Below the pieces are notes generated by a model. The model did not search any database, was not told the DNA's origin, and saw only the letters and a list, made by a program, of their open reading frames with translations. Shown piece by piece: positions 6,535 to 13,649 of a DNA stretch of 13,690 bases. This DNA is from an uncultured Clostridia bacterium. GTDB lineage: Bacteria; Bacillota; Clostridia; Peptostreptococcales; Anaerovoracaceae. The stretch's first letter is position 1. Each line of letters opens with the position of its first letter. The DNA lies in contig CAMNJG010000024.1 in the NCBI GenBank assembly GCA_946541285.1, positions 1 to 13,690 of the forward strand. The letters run 5' to 3'. A program made the position numbers and the translations under genes.

Positions 6535-9405
6535 TTACACATCCGGATCCGCGTTGTCCGAAGGTTCTGTTTCCACGGATTCTTCTGTATCCTCAGATTC
6601 CCCGGACTCTCCGGAATCTTCCGGAACCGTTCCTTCATACGGAATATCATCCTGCGCTTCCACCTCTTCCTGGGAAAGCAGGCTGTAATCCCCCGCGGCA
6701 TACTGCTCCTGCAGCTCCATATACTGTCCGATGATTTCCCTCGCGACCGGACCGGAATACGCGCCGGCACCGCCCTGGAACAGCAGGACTGCCACCGCGA
6801 TCTGCGCGTCGTCCGTCGGGCCGAAGGCGACAAACCAGGAGAAATTGCTGTAGCTGCGCTTGTAGCGGTCGATATCACTCGCATCCGCGCCGGACAGGTT
6901 CATCACCGCGCGTCTGACAGCGGCCGCATCCGAACTGAAGGTTTCCGGATCCTTCTCCATCAGACGCTTCATCTCCGCCTCCACTTCTTCGAAGGAAAGC
7001 CCCGGCGCGATACCGGACAGGTGCTGCCGGACATATTCCACTTCATCCGGGGTATTGATCTTTCCGGATTTCTGCGCGGTTCCTGTTTTCGCACCCACGC
7101 TGTAAGGGAAACCCGCGAAAACTCTTCTGGCGGTACCGTTTCCTCCCTGGGCGACCAGATGCATGCCATCCCGGATCACATCCCAGGCACCGGAGTTGGT
7201 ATTTTCCACAGTCACACCTTCTGCCTGCAGATCCCCCTGGCCTTCGATGCTTTTTGTCAGTGTCAGCGGATACAGGGTGCCCCCGTTCGCGACGGTCGCG
7301 ACATACCTTGCCATCTGGGCAGGTGTATAGGCGTTTTCGCCCTGGCCGATCGACAGATTGAGTTTATCGCCTGTCGTCCAGGTTCCCTGGTTCACATAAT
7401 GATCCCGGAGAACAGCCGTCAGTTCATCCAGTTTCGCGGATTTTACGCCCATTTCCTCGAGGCCGTCCTTAATCTGGCTGCCGTTCATTTCCGCGTCGAT
7501 CCAGGTGATCAGTGTGGTGATCCTCTCTTCCAGGGCATTCGCGTCATCGGCAATATCCGTACCGAAGAATTTATCCGCGTTTACTTTTACATAATAGCGG
7601 AGCTGCGACTTTAACGCGTTCTTTTTACGTTCTTCGCTTGGCACGCCGGAAATGGCTTCGCTGATTTCCAGGCCGGTTTTTTCGTTCATCCCCAGTTTCG
7701 TCGCGTAGTCCATGACATCACTGATATCATGGTCAACAGGCAGGCTGGTACCGGCAGCGAAGTTCCTTCCCGCGCCCAGGTCATACATGTAGTAGTTACA
7801 GGACTGCGCCAGGGCGTTCCGCATGGTCAGTCCTCCGTGCGCGCCATGATAATCGTTCCAGATCCAGCAGCCGAACGAACGGGACCCCAGATGGACCGCT
7901 CCGGCGCAGGTCAGTGTATAGGTCGGGCTGAAGCCTTTGTTGAGGGCACTCAGGCAGGTAATCGGCTTGAATGTGGAACCCGGCTGTACCGCGGACATCG
8001 TCGCGATATTATACAGCGGCCGCTCGGACAGCGGATCCCTCGGATTGGAACTTTGCAGGGAATCCCAGTCTTCCGAGGAAATCCCCTGGGAGAACAGGTT
8101 CGGGTCATACCCCGGATAACTGGCAAGGGCCAGTACCTGTCCGGTTTTGACATCAACGGCCACTGCCGCTCCCGCGTTGCAGTTGGCGTAAGCTTTACTG
8201 TAGCCGTAATTCCCGTACTTGCTCCGGAACGTTCCTCCCCGGCGGACCTGTGTAATCGCTTCCTGCAGCGCGTTTTCGGTAATTTTCTGCAGATTCAGGT
8301 CGATCGTCAGGGTCACGTCCTTTCCGGGCACCGGCTCCGTGGCGTCCAGCTTCGCCACTTCCTCTCCCTGCGCGTTCACCTGTACCGTTTCCGTACCCGG
8401 AACTCCCTTGAGAATCGATTCGTAATGACTCTCAATTCCTTCTTTGCCGATCAGGTCCGTACTGGAGTAACCCTTCTGTACATATTCTTCCTTCTCGGAT
8501 TCTGAAATCCTTCCCAGATATCCCAGGACATGACAGGCCGTGTCGCCATTCGGATAATACCGGACGGACTGCCGCTCCACTTTCACGCCAGGGAAAGAAT
8601 CTGAATTTTCTTCCAGCTCAATGACGCTCTGGTCGGAGATGCCTGCCGCGATTTCCGCCGGCATATAGCTCTGATATCCCAGACTTTTGATGACATTGCG
8701 GACCAGCAGGATCTTCCTGGCGTCCTCGTCGGAAAGATCCGGATCGATTCTGTACTTTTCCCTCATCAGGCGGAATGCCTTTTTCGCGGACGCATCTTTA
8801 TCAATCCGGAAGCTTTCAAGGAAGGTATTCCGCTCCAGCTCCGCGGTATAAATCATTTTTTTTACAGAAATCGGCGGATAGATCCCATACTCGGTCTGCA
8901 GTTTTTTCTGCGCGTCATAAGCCGAAAGGCTTTCGTCGATATTTTCTCTTGCCCTGAGTTCCGCGAAGGCCTCGGCCGCGGTCAGTTCCGGACTCATATT
9001 CTGCTCTTTGAGCCAGTCCGCGATTTCAATATCATATGTATAGTAAAGTGTTCCTTCCTCATCGATACAGATCGGAAAGGAATCATTGTATTCGTCTCCG
9101 TTTTTTTCCAGAAGCCGGATCAGGGACAGCGCCATATCATTGAGATGGTCTTCGTCGGTTTCCGCCGCTACCAGATGTACCGCGAAGGTCTGCTCGTTCC
9201 CGGCCACCAGTCTTCCGTACCGGTCATAGATCCTTCCCCTGGCGGCAGATGTGTAGACCGTCTTGTTGCTGAGGCTTTCCGCGTCATTCGCCCAGGAGTT
9301 CCCCTGCACCACTGTCAGCATATACAGCCTGGCGATCAGTACACACATGAGAATCAGAAATATGGAAACAATCTGTCTGTGTCTGTCCTTAAAAAAAGCT
9401 CCCAT
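6535..9405 (-). CDS. mrdA: Class B penicillin-binding protein 2 (elongation transpeptidase), long clostridial form
   Basis: This membrane-bound transpeptidase cross-links side-wall peptidoglycan with RodA as partner. One N-terminal membrane helix (about residues 12-30) is followed by the dimerisation part (ARGRIYDRYGRLVAGN at 55-70; IGKEGIESHYE at 319-329). The transpeptidase domain has the active-site S477-T-F-K480, S535-C-N537 and K773-T-G775. It ends in an acidic Ser/Glu/Asp-rich tail (about 920-956). At 956 aa it is far longer than the roughly 630-720 aa of E. coli or Bacillus homologues. Extra charged helical segments lie at about 100-265, at 585-680 (between SCN and KTG) and at 780-850 (after KTG). 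It starts 20 nt after the mreD stop, with an AAAGGGGAAA ribosome binding site. Its place after mreBCD marks it as PBP2 (MrdA) rather than a division or sporulation PBP. All three catalytic motifs are intact, so it should be active. Confidence 0.93.
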   Translation of the reverse strand: MGAFFKDRHRQIVSIFLILMCVLIARLYMLTVVQGNSWANDAESLSNKTVYTSAARGRIYDRYGRLVAGNEQTFAVHLVAAETDEDHLNDMALSLIRLLEKNGDEYNDSFPICIDEEGTLYYTYDIEIADWLKEQNMSPELTAAEAFAELRARENIDESLSAYDAQKKLQTEYGIYPPISVKKMIYTAELERNTFLESFRIDKDASAKKAFRLMREKYRIDPDLSDEDARKILLVRNVIKSLGYQSYMPAEIAAGISDQSVIELEENSDSFPGVKVERQSVRYYPNGDTACHVLGYLGRISESEKEEYVQKGYSSTDLIGKEGIESHYESILKGVPGTETVQVNAQGEEVAKLDATEPVPGKDVTLTIDLNLQKITENALQEAITQVRRGGTFRSKYGNYGYSKAYANCNAGAAVAVDVKTGQVLALASYPGYDPNLFSQGISSEDWDSLQSSNPRDPLSERPLYNIATMSAVQPGSTFKPITCLSALNKGFSPTYTLTCAGAVHLGSRSFGCWIWNDYHGAHGGLTMRNALAQSCNYYMYDLGAGRNFAAGTSLPVDHDISDVMDYATKLGMNEKTGLEISEAISGVPSEERKKNALKSQLRYYVKVNADKFFGTDIADDANALEERITTLITWIDAEMNGSQIKDGLEEMGVKSAKLDELTAVLRDHYVNQGTWTTGDKLNLSIGQGENAYTPAQMARYVATVANGGTLYPLTLTKSIEGQGDLQAEGVTVENTNSGAWDVIRDGMHLVAQGGNGTARRVFAGFPYSVGAKTGTAQKSGKINTPDEVEYVRQHLSGIAPGLSFEEVEAEMKRLMEKDPETFSSDAAAVRRAVMNLSGADASDIDRYKRSYSNFSWFVAFGPTDDAQIAVAVLLFQGGAGAYSGPVAREIIGQYMELQEQYAAGDYSLLSQEEVEAQDDIPYEGTVPEDSGESGESEDTEESVETEPSDNADPDV

Positions 9406-9425
9406 TACTTTCCCCTTTCACAGTG

Positions 9426-9929
9426 TCACACAAGAAAACGGGAACGCCTGCGTCGCCGGTGCAGGATATGGCTGATCAGCATCAGCAGCAGATAATTCCA
9501 GAACAGTGTCCCCGGCAGGCGCAACAGTACCCGGAGGATATCCGGCAGCGTCTGTGTAAAAGCCGCGTATAGCAGCCATTGTCCCATAACGGTCAGAACC
9601 GTCGCCATCGCCGTCACGAAAAAAAGCATGATCCTGCTTTCGTTATTCAGGCGTCTCTTCATATAGATCATCAGGCCTCCGGCAGCCAGATACAGAAGCG
9701 GTGACGTACCTGTGATCTGTCCATAACAGATATCCCTGAACAGACCTGCGGCAGTCCCCGCGATCAGTCCGTCAGGGGAATCGGTATCATCAAGATATGT
9801 ATACGTCAGTATAAACACCAGAATAAAATCCGGCACACCTCCCCTGATGGAGAAATAATGTGCCACATTTCCCTGGAGCAGAAAACATATGAAGCAGAAA
9901 ACCACCAGTTTGATCCTGCGTGCAACCAT
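9426..9929 (-). CDS. mreD: Rod shape-determining membrane protein MreD
   Basis: MreD is a small polytopic membrane protein that joins MreC in activating the RodA-PBP2 complex. The 167-aa protein is mostly hydrophobic, with about five or six membrane segments (roughly 7-23, 32-46, 53-65, 78-92, 99-123 and 139-156), and a strongly basic C-terminal end with five arginines after the last helix. The motif VPDFILVFILTYTYLDD followed by GLIAGTAAGLFRDICYG fits the family pattern PDxxL and G...GlxxD. MreD sequences are poorly conserved, so much of the identification comes from its place: it starts 6 nt after the mreC stop and is followed 20 nt later by PBP2. AAGGAATAAGGG serves as the ribosome binding site and overlaps the end of mreC, which suggests translational coupling. 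Confidence 0.92.
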   Translation of the reverse strand: MVARRIKLVVFCFICFLLQGNVAHYFSIRGGVPDFILVFILTYTYLDDTDSPDGLIAGTAAGLFRDICYGQITGTSPLLYLAAGGLMIYMKRRLNNESRIMLFFVTAMATVLTVMGQWLLYAAFTQTLPDILRVLLRLPGTLFWNYLLLMLISHILHRRRRRSRFLV

Positions 9930-9935
9930 TTTCCC

Positions 9936-10778
9936 TTATTCCTTTTCTTCTACGAACACAGCGACGATCCCGGCCGCGTAAAAATCTACGGAAGGAGCCA
10001 CATGGATACTTACCTGGCTGGTTGTTTTATCCTTGTTGACAGAGGTAACAGTGCCAATCTCCAGACCGGCAGGATATCTTCCCAGGCCGGAAGTCGTCAG
10101 GAGATCACCTTCCTCGATCTTTTTTCCGTTATCCAGCAGATATCCCTTCAGAGCGCCCTTTCCGTCTCCTGTTACGACTCCGATCAGGTTTTCCTTTCCC
10201 TGTACATAAAAGCTGACAGAAGTGGAGGAATTGATGATACCGGAAACCTTTGAGGAATTCCTTGCTACGGAAAGAACCCGTCCCACCATTCCGGACGGCC
10301 CGACCACGACATCCCCCTTCTGCACGCCCTGGCGTTTTCCGGCGGAAATCGTCAGGATTCCGTATACACCGGACGAATCCAGCGAGATGACATCGGCTGC
10401 CACTTCCCGGTAACCTGATGAATGATCAATATATGAGAAATTCGAAGATAACTGTTCCAGCTGCTCGAGCTGTTCCTGTGTCACCTGTGTTTCCGACAGT
10501 GTTTTTTTCAGTTCCGCGTTTTCCTGTTTCAGTTTTTCGTTCTCCACCGCGTATTCCCTGAAATTCACCAGATCTCCGAAAAAGCTGCTGATACTGCGCA
10601 GCACACCGGAAAGCGGAGCATGGACATCAGCTGCCAGGTTCTGGATTGCCACCTCCGCGACCGAATCATTCTCCTCCTCGTTTCCTGCCCGGTACGACGA
10701 TACAGATGCAGTCACAAGGAAAAAAACAATCGCGGCTATCAGACATACCTTACTTAAATTTTCACGCACCCATTTCAT
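9936..10778 (-). CDS. mreC: Rod shape-determining protein MreC
   Basis: MreC spans the membrane once, dimerises outside the cell and contacts PBP2 to set its active state. The 280-aa protein has a short cytosolic N-terminus, one membrane helix (about residues 11-28), a coiled coil (about 76-112: ENEKLKQENAELKKTL), then two beta-barrel domains. The second half carries family signatures such as GKRQGVQKGDVVVGPSGMVGRV, GVVTGDGKGALKGYL and EEGDLLTTSGLGRYPAGLEIGTV. The length is normal. GAGG lies about 8 nt before the ATG. The start codon overlaps the stop of a 35-codon reading frame upstream (shared bases ATGA), so coupled translation is possible. It is part of the mreB-mreC-mreD-PBP2 run. Confidence 0.96.
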   Translation of the reverse strand: MKWVRENLSKVCLIAAIVFFLVTASVSSYRAGNEEENDSVAEVAIQNLAADVHAPLSGVLRSISSFFGDLVNFREYAVENEKLKQENAELKKTLSETQVTQEQLEQLEQLSSNFSYIDHSSGYREVAADVISLDSSGVYGILTISAGKRQGVQKGDVVVGPSGMVGRVLSVARNSSKVSGIINSSTSVSFYVQGKENLIGVVTGDGKGALKGYLLDNGKKIEEGDLLTTSGLGRYPAGLEIGTVTSVNKDKTTSQVSIHVAPSVDFYAAGIVAVFVEEKE

Positions 10779-10882
10779 CGGACTACCTCATCAATCGTCA
10801 GGACGTTTCCATCCTCTGTCCTGACTGTTCCAGAGTCAGAATATGAGCCATCAGTCATGTCAGGCTGTGGCTCATATTTCAT
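10775..10882 (-). CDS. Candidate 35-codon small gene in the mreB-mreC gap
   Basis: An open frame on the minus strand runs from ATG at 10882 to a TGA that overlaps the mreC start as ATGA, the arrangement common for coupled genes. The peptide is acidic and hydrophilic; its last part reads EDGNVLTIDEVVR. A GTG at 10903 in the same frame would give 42 residues. GGTGGAG lies 15 nt before the ATG, which is too far for a good ribosome binding site; a three-codon frame (ATG ATG AAC TGA) sits between them and its stop overlaps the ATG. I do not recognise the peptide. Two hairpins fall inside the same bases, so the region may act as RNA instead. Treat as unproven. Confidence 0.3.
   Translation of the reverse strand: MKYEPQPDMTDGSYSDSGTVRTEDGNVLTIDEVVR
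10797..10825 (-). other. Hairpin directly upstream of the mreC ribosome binding site
   Basis: GTCAGGAC (10825-10818, minus strand) pairs perfectly with GTCCTGAC (10804-10797) around 13 bases. Its left arm can instead form CTGACT/AGTCAG with the bases before it, so two pairings compete. No T run follows, which argues against a terminator; effects on mRNA stability or mreC translation are possible. Confidence 0.4.
10840..10878 (-). other. Strong hairpin between mreB and mreC
   Basis: AATATGAGCCA pairs perfectly over 11 bp with TGGCTCATATT, extended by CAG/CTG after one bulged base, with a ten-base loop. On the minus strand it is followed by CTGACTCTGG, not by T residues, so it is not a normal intrinsic terminator. 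It could protect or separate the mreB message from the rest of the operon. Confidence 0.55.
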
Positions 10883-10938
10883 CAGTTCATCATGATTCTC
10901 CACCAGAACGAATCAGACAGACCGCGAAAACAGAAATG

Positions 10939-12021
10939 TCAGTTGTGGCTGCTGTTTTCATTGTAAAGGTCAACTGTATTCTGGTACGGATTCCTGGAAC
11001 GTACATGTTCCAGGATTGTCGACATATCCTCCAGGCTTTTTCCGGTACCCAGGGCCACTGCATTCGCGGCATTGTCCGCGATCCTCGTCCTGATCCCGGT
11101 TTCCCGCTCAATCAGGCTGTCCAGCCCCCGGAGGTAGGCTCCTCCGCCAGCCAGGGTCATCCCTGTATTGATGATATCCGCGGAAAGTTCCGGAGGGGCA
11201 TTTTCCAGGGTCACTTTTACCCCCTGAATAATGGAATCCACACATTCTTCAAGGGACTTACAGACATCCCTTGATGAAATCTCGATTGATTTCGGAAGCC
11301 CGGAGACCATATCCCTGCCACTGATGACCGTCTTTGTCACCCACTCAGGATCACTTTCGTCAATATACGCGCAGCCTACCGCGATCTTTGCCCTCTCGGC
11401 CATCTTCTCTCCGATCATCAGACTGTATACCTTACGGATGTAGTCAATGATGGATTCATTCATTTTATCTCCTGCCATCCGCAGGGAGGTGCTGGTGACC
11501 ACGCCGCCAAGCGCAATGATCGCGATATCCGAAGTGCCTCCTCCGATATCCGTAATCATGCAGCCGGTGGAAGAATCCACATCCAGGCCGGAGCCGATCG
11601 CCGCTGCCATCGGTTCATCCATGATATACACCTGGCGGGCTCCCATCTGACGGACCACATCTTCTACCGCCCGTTTTTCCACCTCTGTCACGCCCGAAGG
11701 GACACCTATGACGACGCGGACAGCAGTAAAAATGGTAGAAGTCGTAATAATCTTCTTCAGAAACGACTTCAGCATCAGGTGGGTCATGCTGAAATCAGAA
11801 ATGACCCCATCCCTCAGCGGTCTGACAACTTTTATATGAGGCGGAGCAGCGCCGACCATCTCTTTGGCTGCATTTCCAACCGCCACAACCTTTTTGAGAT
11901 TTGTGTTATAAGCTATTACAGACGCTTCATCAAGGACAATTCCCTGACCTTTGACATACACGAGTGTATTGGCCGTCCCCAGGTCAATCCCTATGTCCTG
12001 TTTGAACAAACTGAATACCAT
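10939..12021 (-). CDS. mreB: Rod shape-determining actin-like ATPase MreB
   Basis: MreB forms membrane-bound filaments under the side wall and directs the elongation machinery. The 360-aa protein has the actin-fold motifs: phosphate 1 GIDLGTANT (11-19), the MreB stretch PHIKVVRPLRDGVISDF (61-77), VPSGVTEVEKRAV (107-119), DEPMAAAIGSGL (135-146), phosphate 2 DIGGGTSDIA (158-167), and the adenosine motif LAGGGAYLRGL (290-300). The hydrophobic start MVFSLF probably helps membrane binding. Length is slightly above the usual 340-350 because of a short polar C-terminal tail ending ENSSHN. AAGGAG lies about 10 nt before the ATG and overlaps the stop of a 34-codon frame upstream. It follows radC as in many Clostridia. 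MreB rather than Mbl is supported by the mreCD neighbours. Confidence 0.97.
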   Translation of the reverse strand: MVFSLFKQDIGIDLGTANTLVYVKGQGIVLDEASVIAYNTNLKKVVAVGNAAKEMVGAAPPHIKVVRPLRDGVISDFSMTHLMLKSFLKKIITTSTIFTAVRVVIGVPSGVTEVEKRAVEDVVRQMGARQVYIMDEPMAAAIGSGLDVDSSTGCMITDIGGGTSDIAIIALGGVVTSTSLRMAGDKMNESIIDYIRKVYSLMIGEKMAERAKIAVGCAYIDESDPEWVTKTVISGRDMVSGLPKSIEISSRDVCKSLEECVDSIIQGVKVTLENAPPELSADIINTGMTLAGGGAYLRGLDSLIERETGIRTRIADNAANAVALGTGKSLEDMSTILEHVRSRNPYQNTVDLYNENSSHN

Positions 12022-12028
12022 ATATCTG

Positions 12029-12133
12029 TTACTCCTTAGGAACTGTGCGCAGATAACCTTTACCGTTTGCGCCGAATATTTTCGCGTGCAGCTGTTTCCT
12101 GTACAGACTCAGCTGAACTGATACATGTTTCAC
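12029..12133 (-). CDS. Candidate 34-codon small gene in the radC-mreB gap
   Basis: An open frame on the minus strand begins at GTG 12133 and ends with a TAA inside the mreB ribosome binding site region (AAGGAGTAA). The predicted peptide is basic, beginning (M)KHVSVQLSLYRKQ and ending GANGKGYLRTVPKE. It lies in the same frame as radC, directly behind the radC TAG stop, so read-through would append it to RadC. There is no good ribosome binding site before the GTG, and no ATG in the frame. I do not recognise it. A frame of this length is expected by chance fairly often, so confidence is low. Confidence 0.25.
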   Translation of the reverse strand: MKHVSVQLSLYRKQLHAKIFGANGKGYLRTVPKE

Positions 12134-12142
12134 CCTGTTTGC

Positions 12143-12817
12143 CTAAAAGATTCCTTCACTCTTCATACTGACGTAAGTCCCGTCGCCGATAATAATATGA
12201 TCCAGAACCTGGATACCCATAATCTTTCCTGCCTGATCCAGCCTCCCGGTCAGCCGTATGTCTGATTCACTGGGATCCGGATTGCCACTGGGGTGATTGT
12301 GTACCAGAATAATGTTCGCCGCCCCTCTTCTGACCGCACCTGAAAACACTTCGCGGGGATGAGCGTCTGAACTGGAAATCGAACCGATCGATACATCCTC
12401 TGTGGAAATAATTTCATTCCTGACATTCAGGAGCAGTACTTTAAAATGCTCTTTCTTCAGATAACGCATCTCTTCCATAAAAAGCGCCGCCACTTCATCA
12501 GGAGAAGAAGCACTGACTCTGCGGTTTCTTGGCGTTGTCATCATACGTCTCCCGAGTTCAGCTGCGGCGATCAGAACCGATGCCTTGGCCGGCCCGATTC
12601 CGTCAATGGAACAGAGTTCTTCCGGACTGGCACTGCCAATATGGAGGATTCCCGACGGATCTGAAGCAATGAGTCTGGCTGCCAGTTCGACAGCAGACTG
12701 TTCACGTGTCCCGCTGCCAAGCAGAATGGCAACGAGTTCTGTATTTGAAAGTGAGGAAACACCCTTTTCAAAAAGTTTCTCTCTTGGTCTCTCTGAAGCA
12801 GGCATCTCCCGGATCAT
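12143..12817 (-). CDS. radC: RadC/YsxA-type JAB1-MPN domain protein
   Basis: RadC proteins have a metallopeptidase-like JAB1/MPN/Mov34 fold; despite the name (once linked to DNA repair), the cellular role is not settled. From the ATG at 12817 the protein is 224 aa. The N-terminal part has ERPREKLFEKGVSSLSNTELVAILLGSGT (typical of the family) and a helix-hairpin-helix DNA-binding motif around residues 69-91 (SIDGIGPAKASVLIAAAELGRR). The JAMM zinc motif is complete: H173, H175, S183 and D186 in HNHPSGNPDPSESD, with a likely catalytic Glu at E123. The start is unsettled. The AAAGGAG site (12843-12849) is about 25 nt from this ATG, but only 7 nt (from GGAG) from an in-frame ATT (12833-12835) that would add six residues. 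It follows maf by 62 nt and precedes mreB, a common order in Firmicutes. Confidence 0.94.
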   Translation of the reverse strand: MIREMPASERPREKLFEKGVSSLSNTELVAILLGSGTREQSAVELAARLIASDPSGILHIGSASPEELCSIDGIGPAKASVLIAAAELGRRMMTTPRNRRVSASSPDEVAALFMEEMRYLKKEHFKVLLLNVRNEIISTEDVSIGSISSSDAHPREVFSGAVRRGAANIILVHNHPSGNPDPSESDIRLTGRLDQAGKIMGIQVLDHIIIGDGTYVSMKSEGIF

Positions 12818-12832
12818 GACTGAATAACTGTT

Positions 12833-12849
12833 AATACTGTCTCTCCTTT
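12833..12849 (-). promoter_or_regulatory. Ribosome binding site of radC, placed for an ATT start
   Basis: On the minus strand AAAGGAGAG is followed by ATT (12835-12833) in frame with radC and six codons upstream of the first ATG. GGAG-to-ATT spacing is 7 nt. The ATG at 12817 has no other Shine-Dalgarno-like bases close by. Confidence 0.5.
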
Positions 12850-12856
12850 CACCGGC

Positions 12857-12876
12857 AGACTTTATTCCTAAAGTCT
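12857..12876 (-). other. Short hairpin between maf and radC
   Basis: AGACTTTA and TAAAGTCT pair perfectly over 8 bp around a four-base loop, 3 bases after the maf stop codon. No T run follows. It may be a processing or stabilising element in a shared maf-radC message. Confidence 0.35.
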
Positions 12877-12879
12877 CCG

Positions 12880-13452
12880 TCAGAGATCAGCTTCCAGTCT
12901 GACAAGTTCTTCTTTCAGCCGTGTTACCGGCAGCCCGATCACGTTATCACGGTCACCCTGTACACGGTTCACATGTATCCCCCAGGCTCCCTGAATCGCA
13001 TAGGAACCGGCCTTGTCCGCCGGCTCACCTGTGGCGATATACTCCCGGATCATGTGATCACTGTAATCTCCGAACGAAACATCCGTTTTTTCACAGAAGC
13101 ATCTTGTGATCCCTGCCGATACAGACAGGATGCAGACACCGGTATAGACACTGTGTGTCCTGTTTTTCAGTTCTTTCAGTGTCCGGAAAGCATCTTCATC
13201 GTTTTCCGGCTTTCCGAGGACGCGGCCGTCCCATACGATGGTATCCGCTCCGATGACCAGATGATTCGGATAGTTCCGTGAAACATGCTGTGCCTTGCGC
13301 AGGGCATTGTACATACAGGCGATACGCGGCGGCGTACCCTCCGGAATGGATTCGTTCACATCCGCTGATACCGTCAGGCAGCGGATCCCGGCTGCTTCCA
13401 TCAGCTGTTTCCTCCTCGGGGAGGCCGAAGCCAGTACAATCTGTGAACTCAT
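12880..13452 (-). CDS. maf: Maf family nucleoside triphosphate pyrophosphatase
   Basis: Maf proteins hydrolyse dTTP, UTP and modified pyrimidine nucleotides to monophosphates and affect septum formation when overproduced. From the ATG at 13452 the protein is 190 aa, the normal length. Motifs: LASASPRRKQLM (7-18), NALRKAQ with K53, the catalytic D70 in IGADTIV, LGKP with K81, THSVYTGV (99-106), and GEPADKAGSYAIQG (142-155). The pattern fits the YhdE-like dTTP/UTP-specific branch. An AAAGGAG ribosome binding site lies 6 nt before this ATG. A longer frame starting at a GTG at 13494 has no ribosome binding site and is rejected. It is the first gene of the maf-radC-mre-PBP2 cluster, with a promoter about 65 bases upstream. 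Confidence 0.95.
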   Translation of the reverse strand: MSSQIVLASASPRRKQLMEAAGIRCLTVSADVNESIPEGTPPRIACMYNALRKAQHVSRNYPNHLVIGADTIVWDGRVLGKPENDEDAFRTLKELKNRTHSVYTGVCILSVSAGITRCFCEKTDVSFGDYSDHMIREYIATGEPADKAGSYAIQGAWGIHVNRVQGDRDNVIGLPVTRLKEELVRLEADL

Positions 13453-13514
13453 TGACAACTCCTTTCCGGTCAGCCAGTCTGTTTTCTGGAACACTACAGT
13501 TCAGTCAATGATAT

Positions 13515-13543
13515 ATTGTATCACGATTTCCCACGACAGACAA
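13515..13543 (-). promoter_or_regulatory. Promoter of the maf-radC-mre cluster
   Basis: On the minus strand TTGTCT (13543-13538) and TACAAT (13520-13515) are 17 bases apart, and TG lies one base before the -10 (extended -10). Transcription would start near 13508, about 55 nt before the maf ATG. No regulator site is evident. Confidence 0.7.
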
Positions 13544-13547
13544 CAAT

Positions 13548-13578
13548 CCTGAGGAACAGCAGCAGACCATTCCTCAGG
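13548..13578 (-). terminator. Hairpin upstream of the maf promoter, possible terminator of a preceding gene
   Basis: CCTGAGGAA and TTCCTCAGG form a perfect 9-bp stem with a 13-base loop. On the minus strand it is followed by ATTGTTGTCTGT, which is T-rich but interrupted. It could end transcription coming from a gene beyond the right edge, just before the maf promoter. Confidence 0.4.
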
Positions 13579-13649
13579 TAGAATTACAATTCCGTGGTCG
13601 GCCAGAACCATATGAGAAAACGCTGCCTGTAACATTATCACAGTTTTGG

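Noticed and set aside
6469..7614. Plus-strand open frame of 381 codons opposite PBP2 and the minD promoter
   Set aside because: It lies antisense to the well-supported PBP2 gene including its KTG motif, has no family resemblance and no ribosome binding site; it is a by-product of the codon bias of the opposite strand.
7729..8505. Plus-strand open frame of 258 codons
   Set aside because: It is antisense to the transpeptidase domain of PBP2, with no recognisable motifs.
13453..13494. N-terminal extension of the maf frame from a GTG
   Set aside because: There is no ribosome binding site, and the ATG at 13452 with AAAGGAG gives the normal Maf start.
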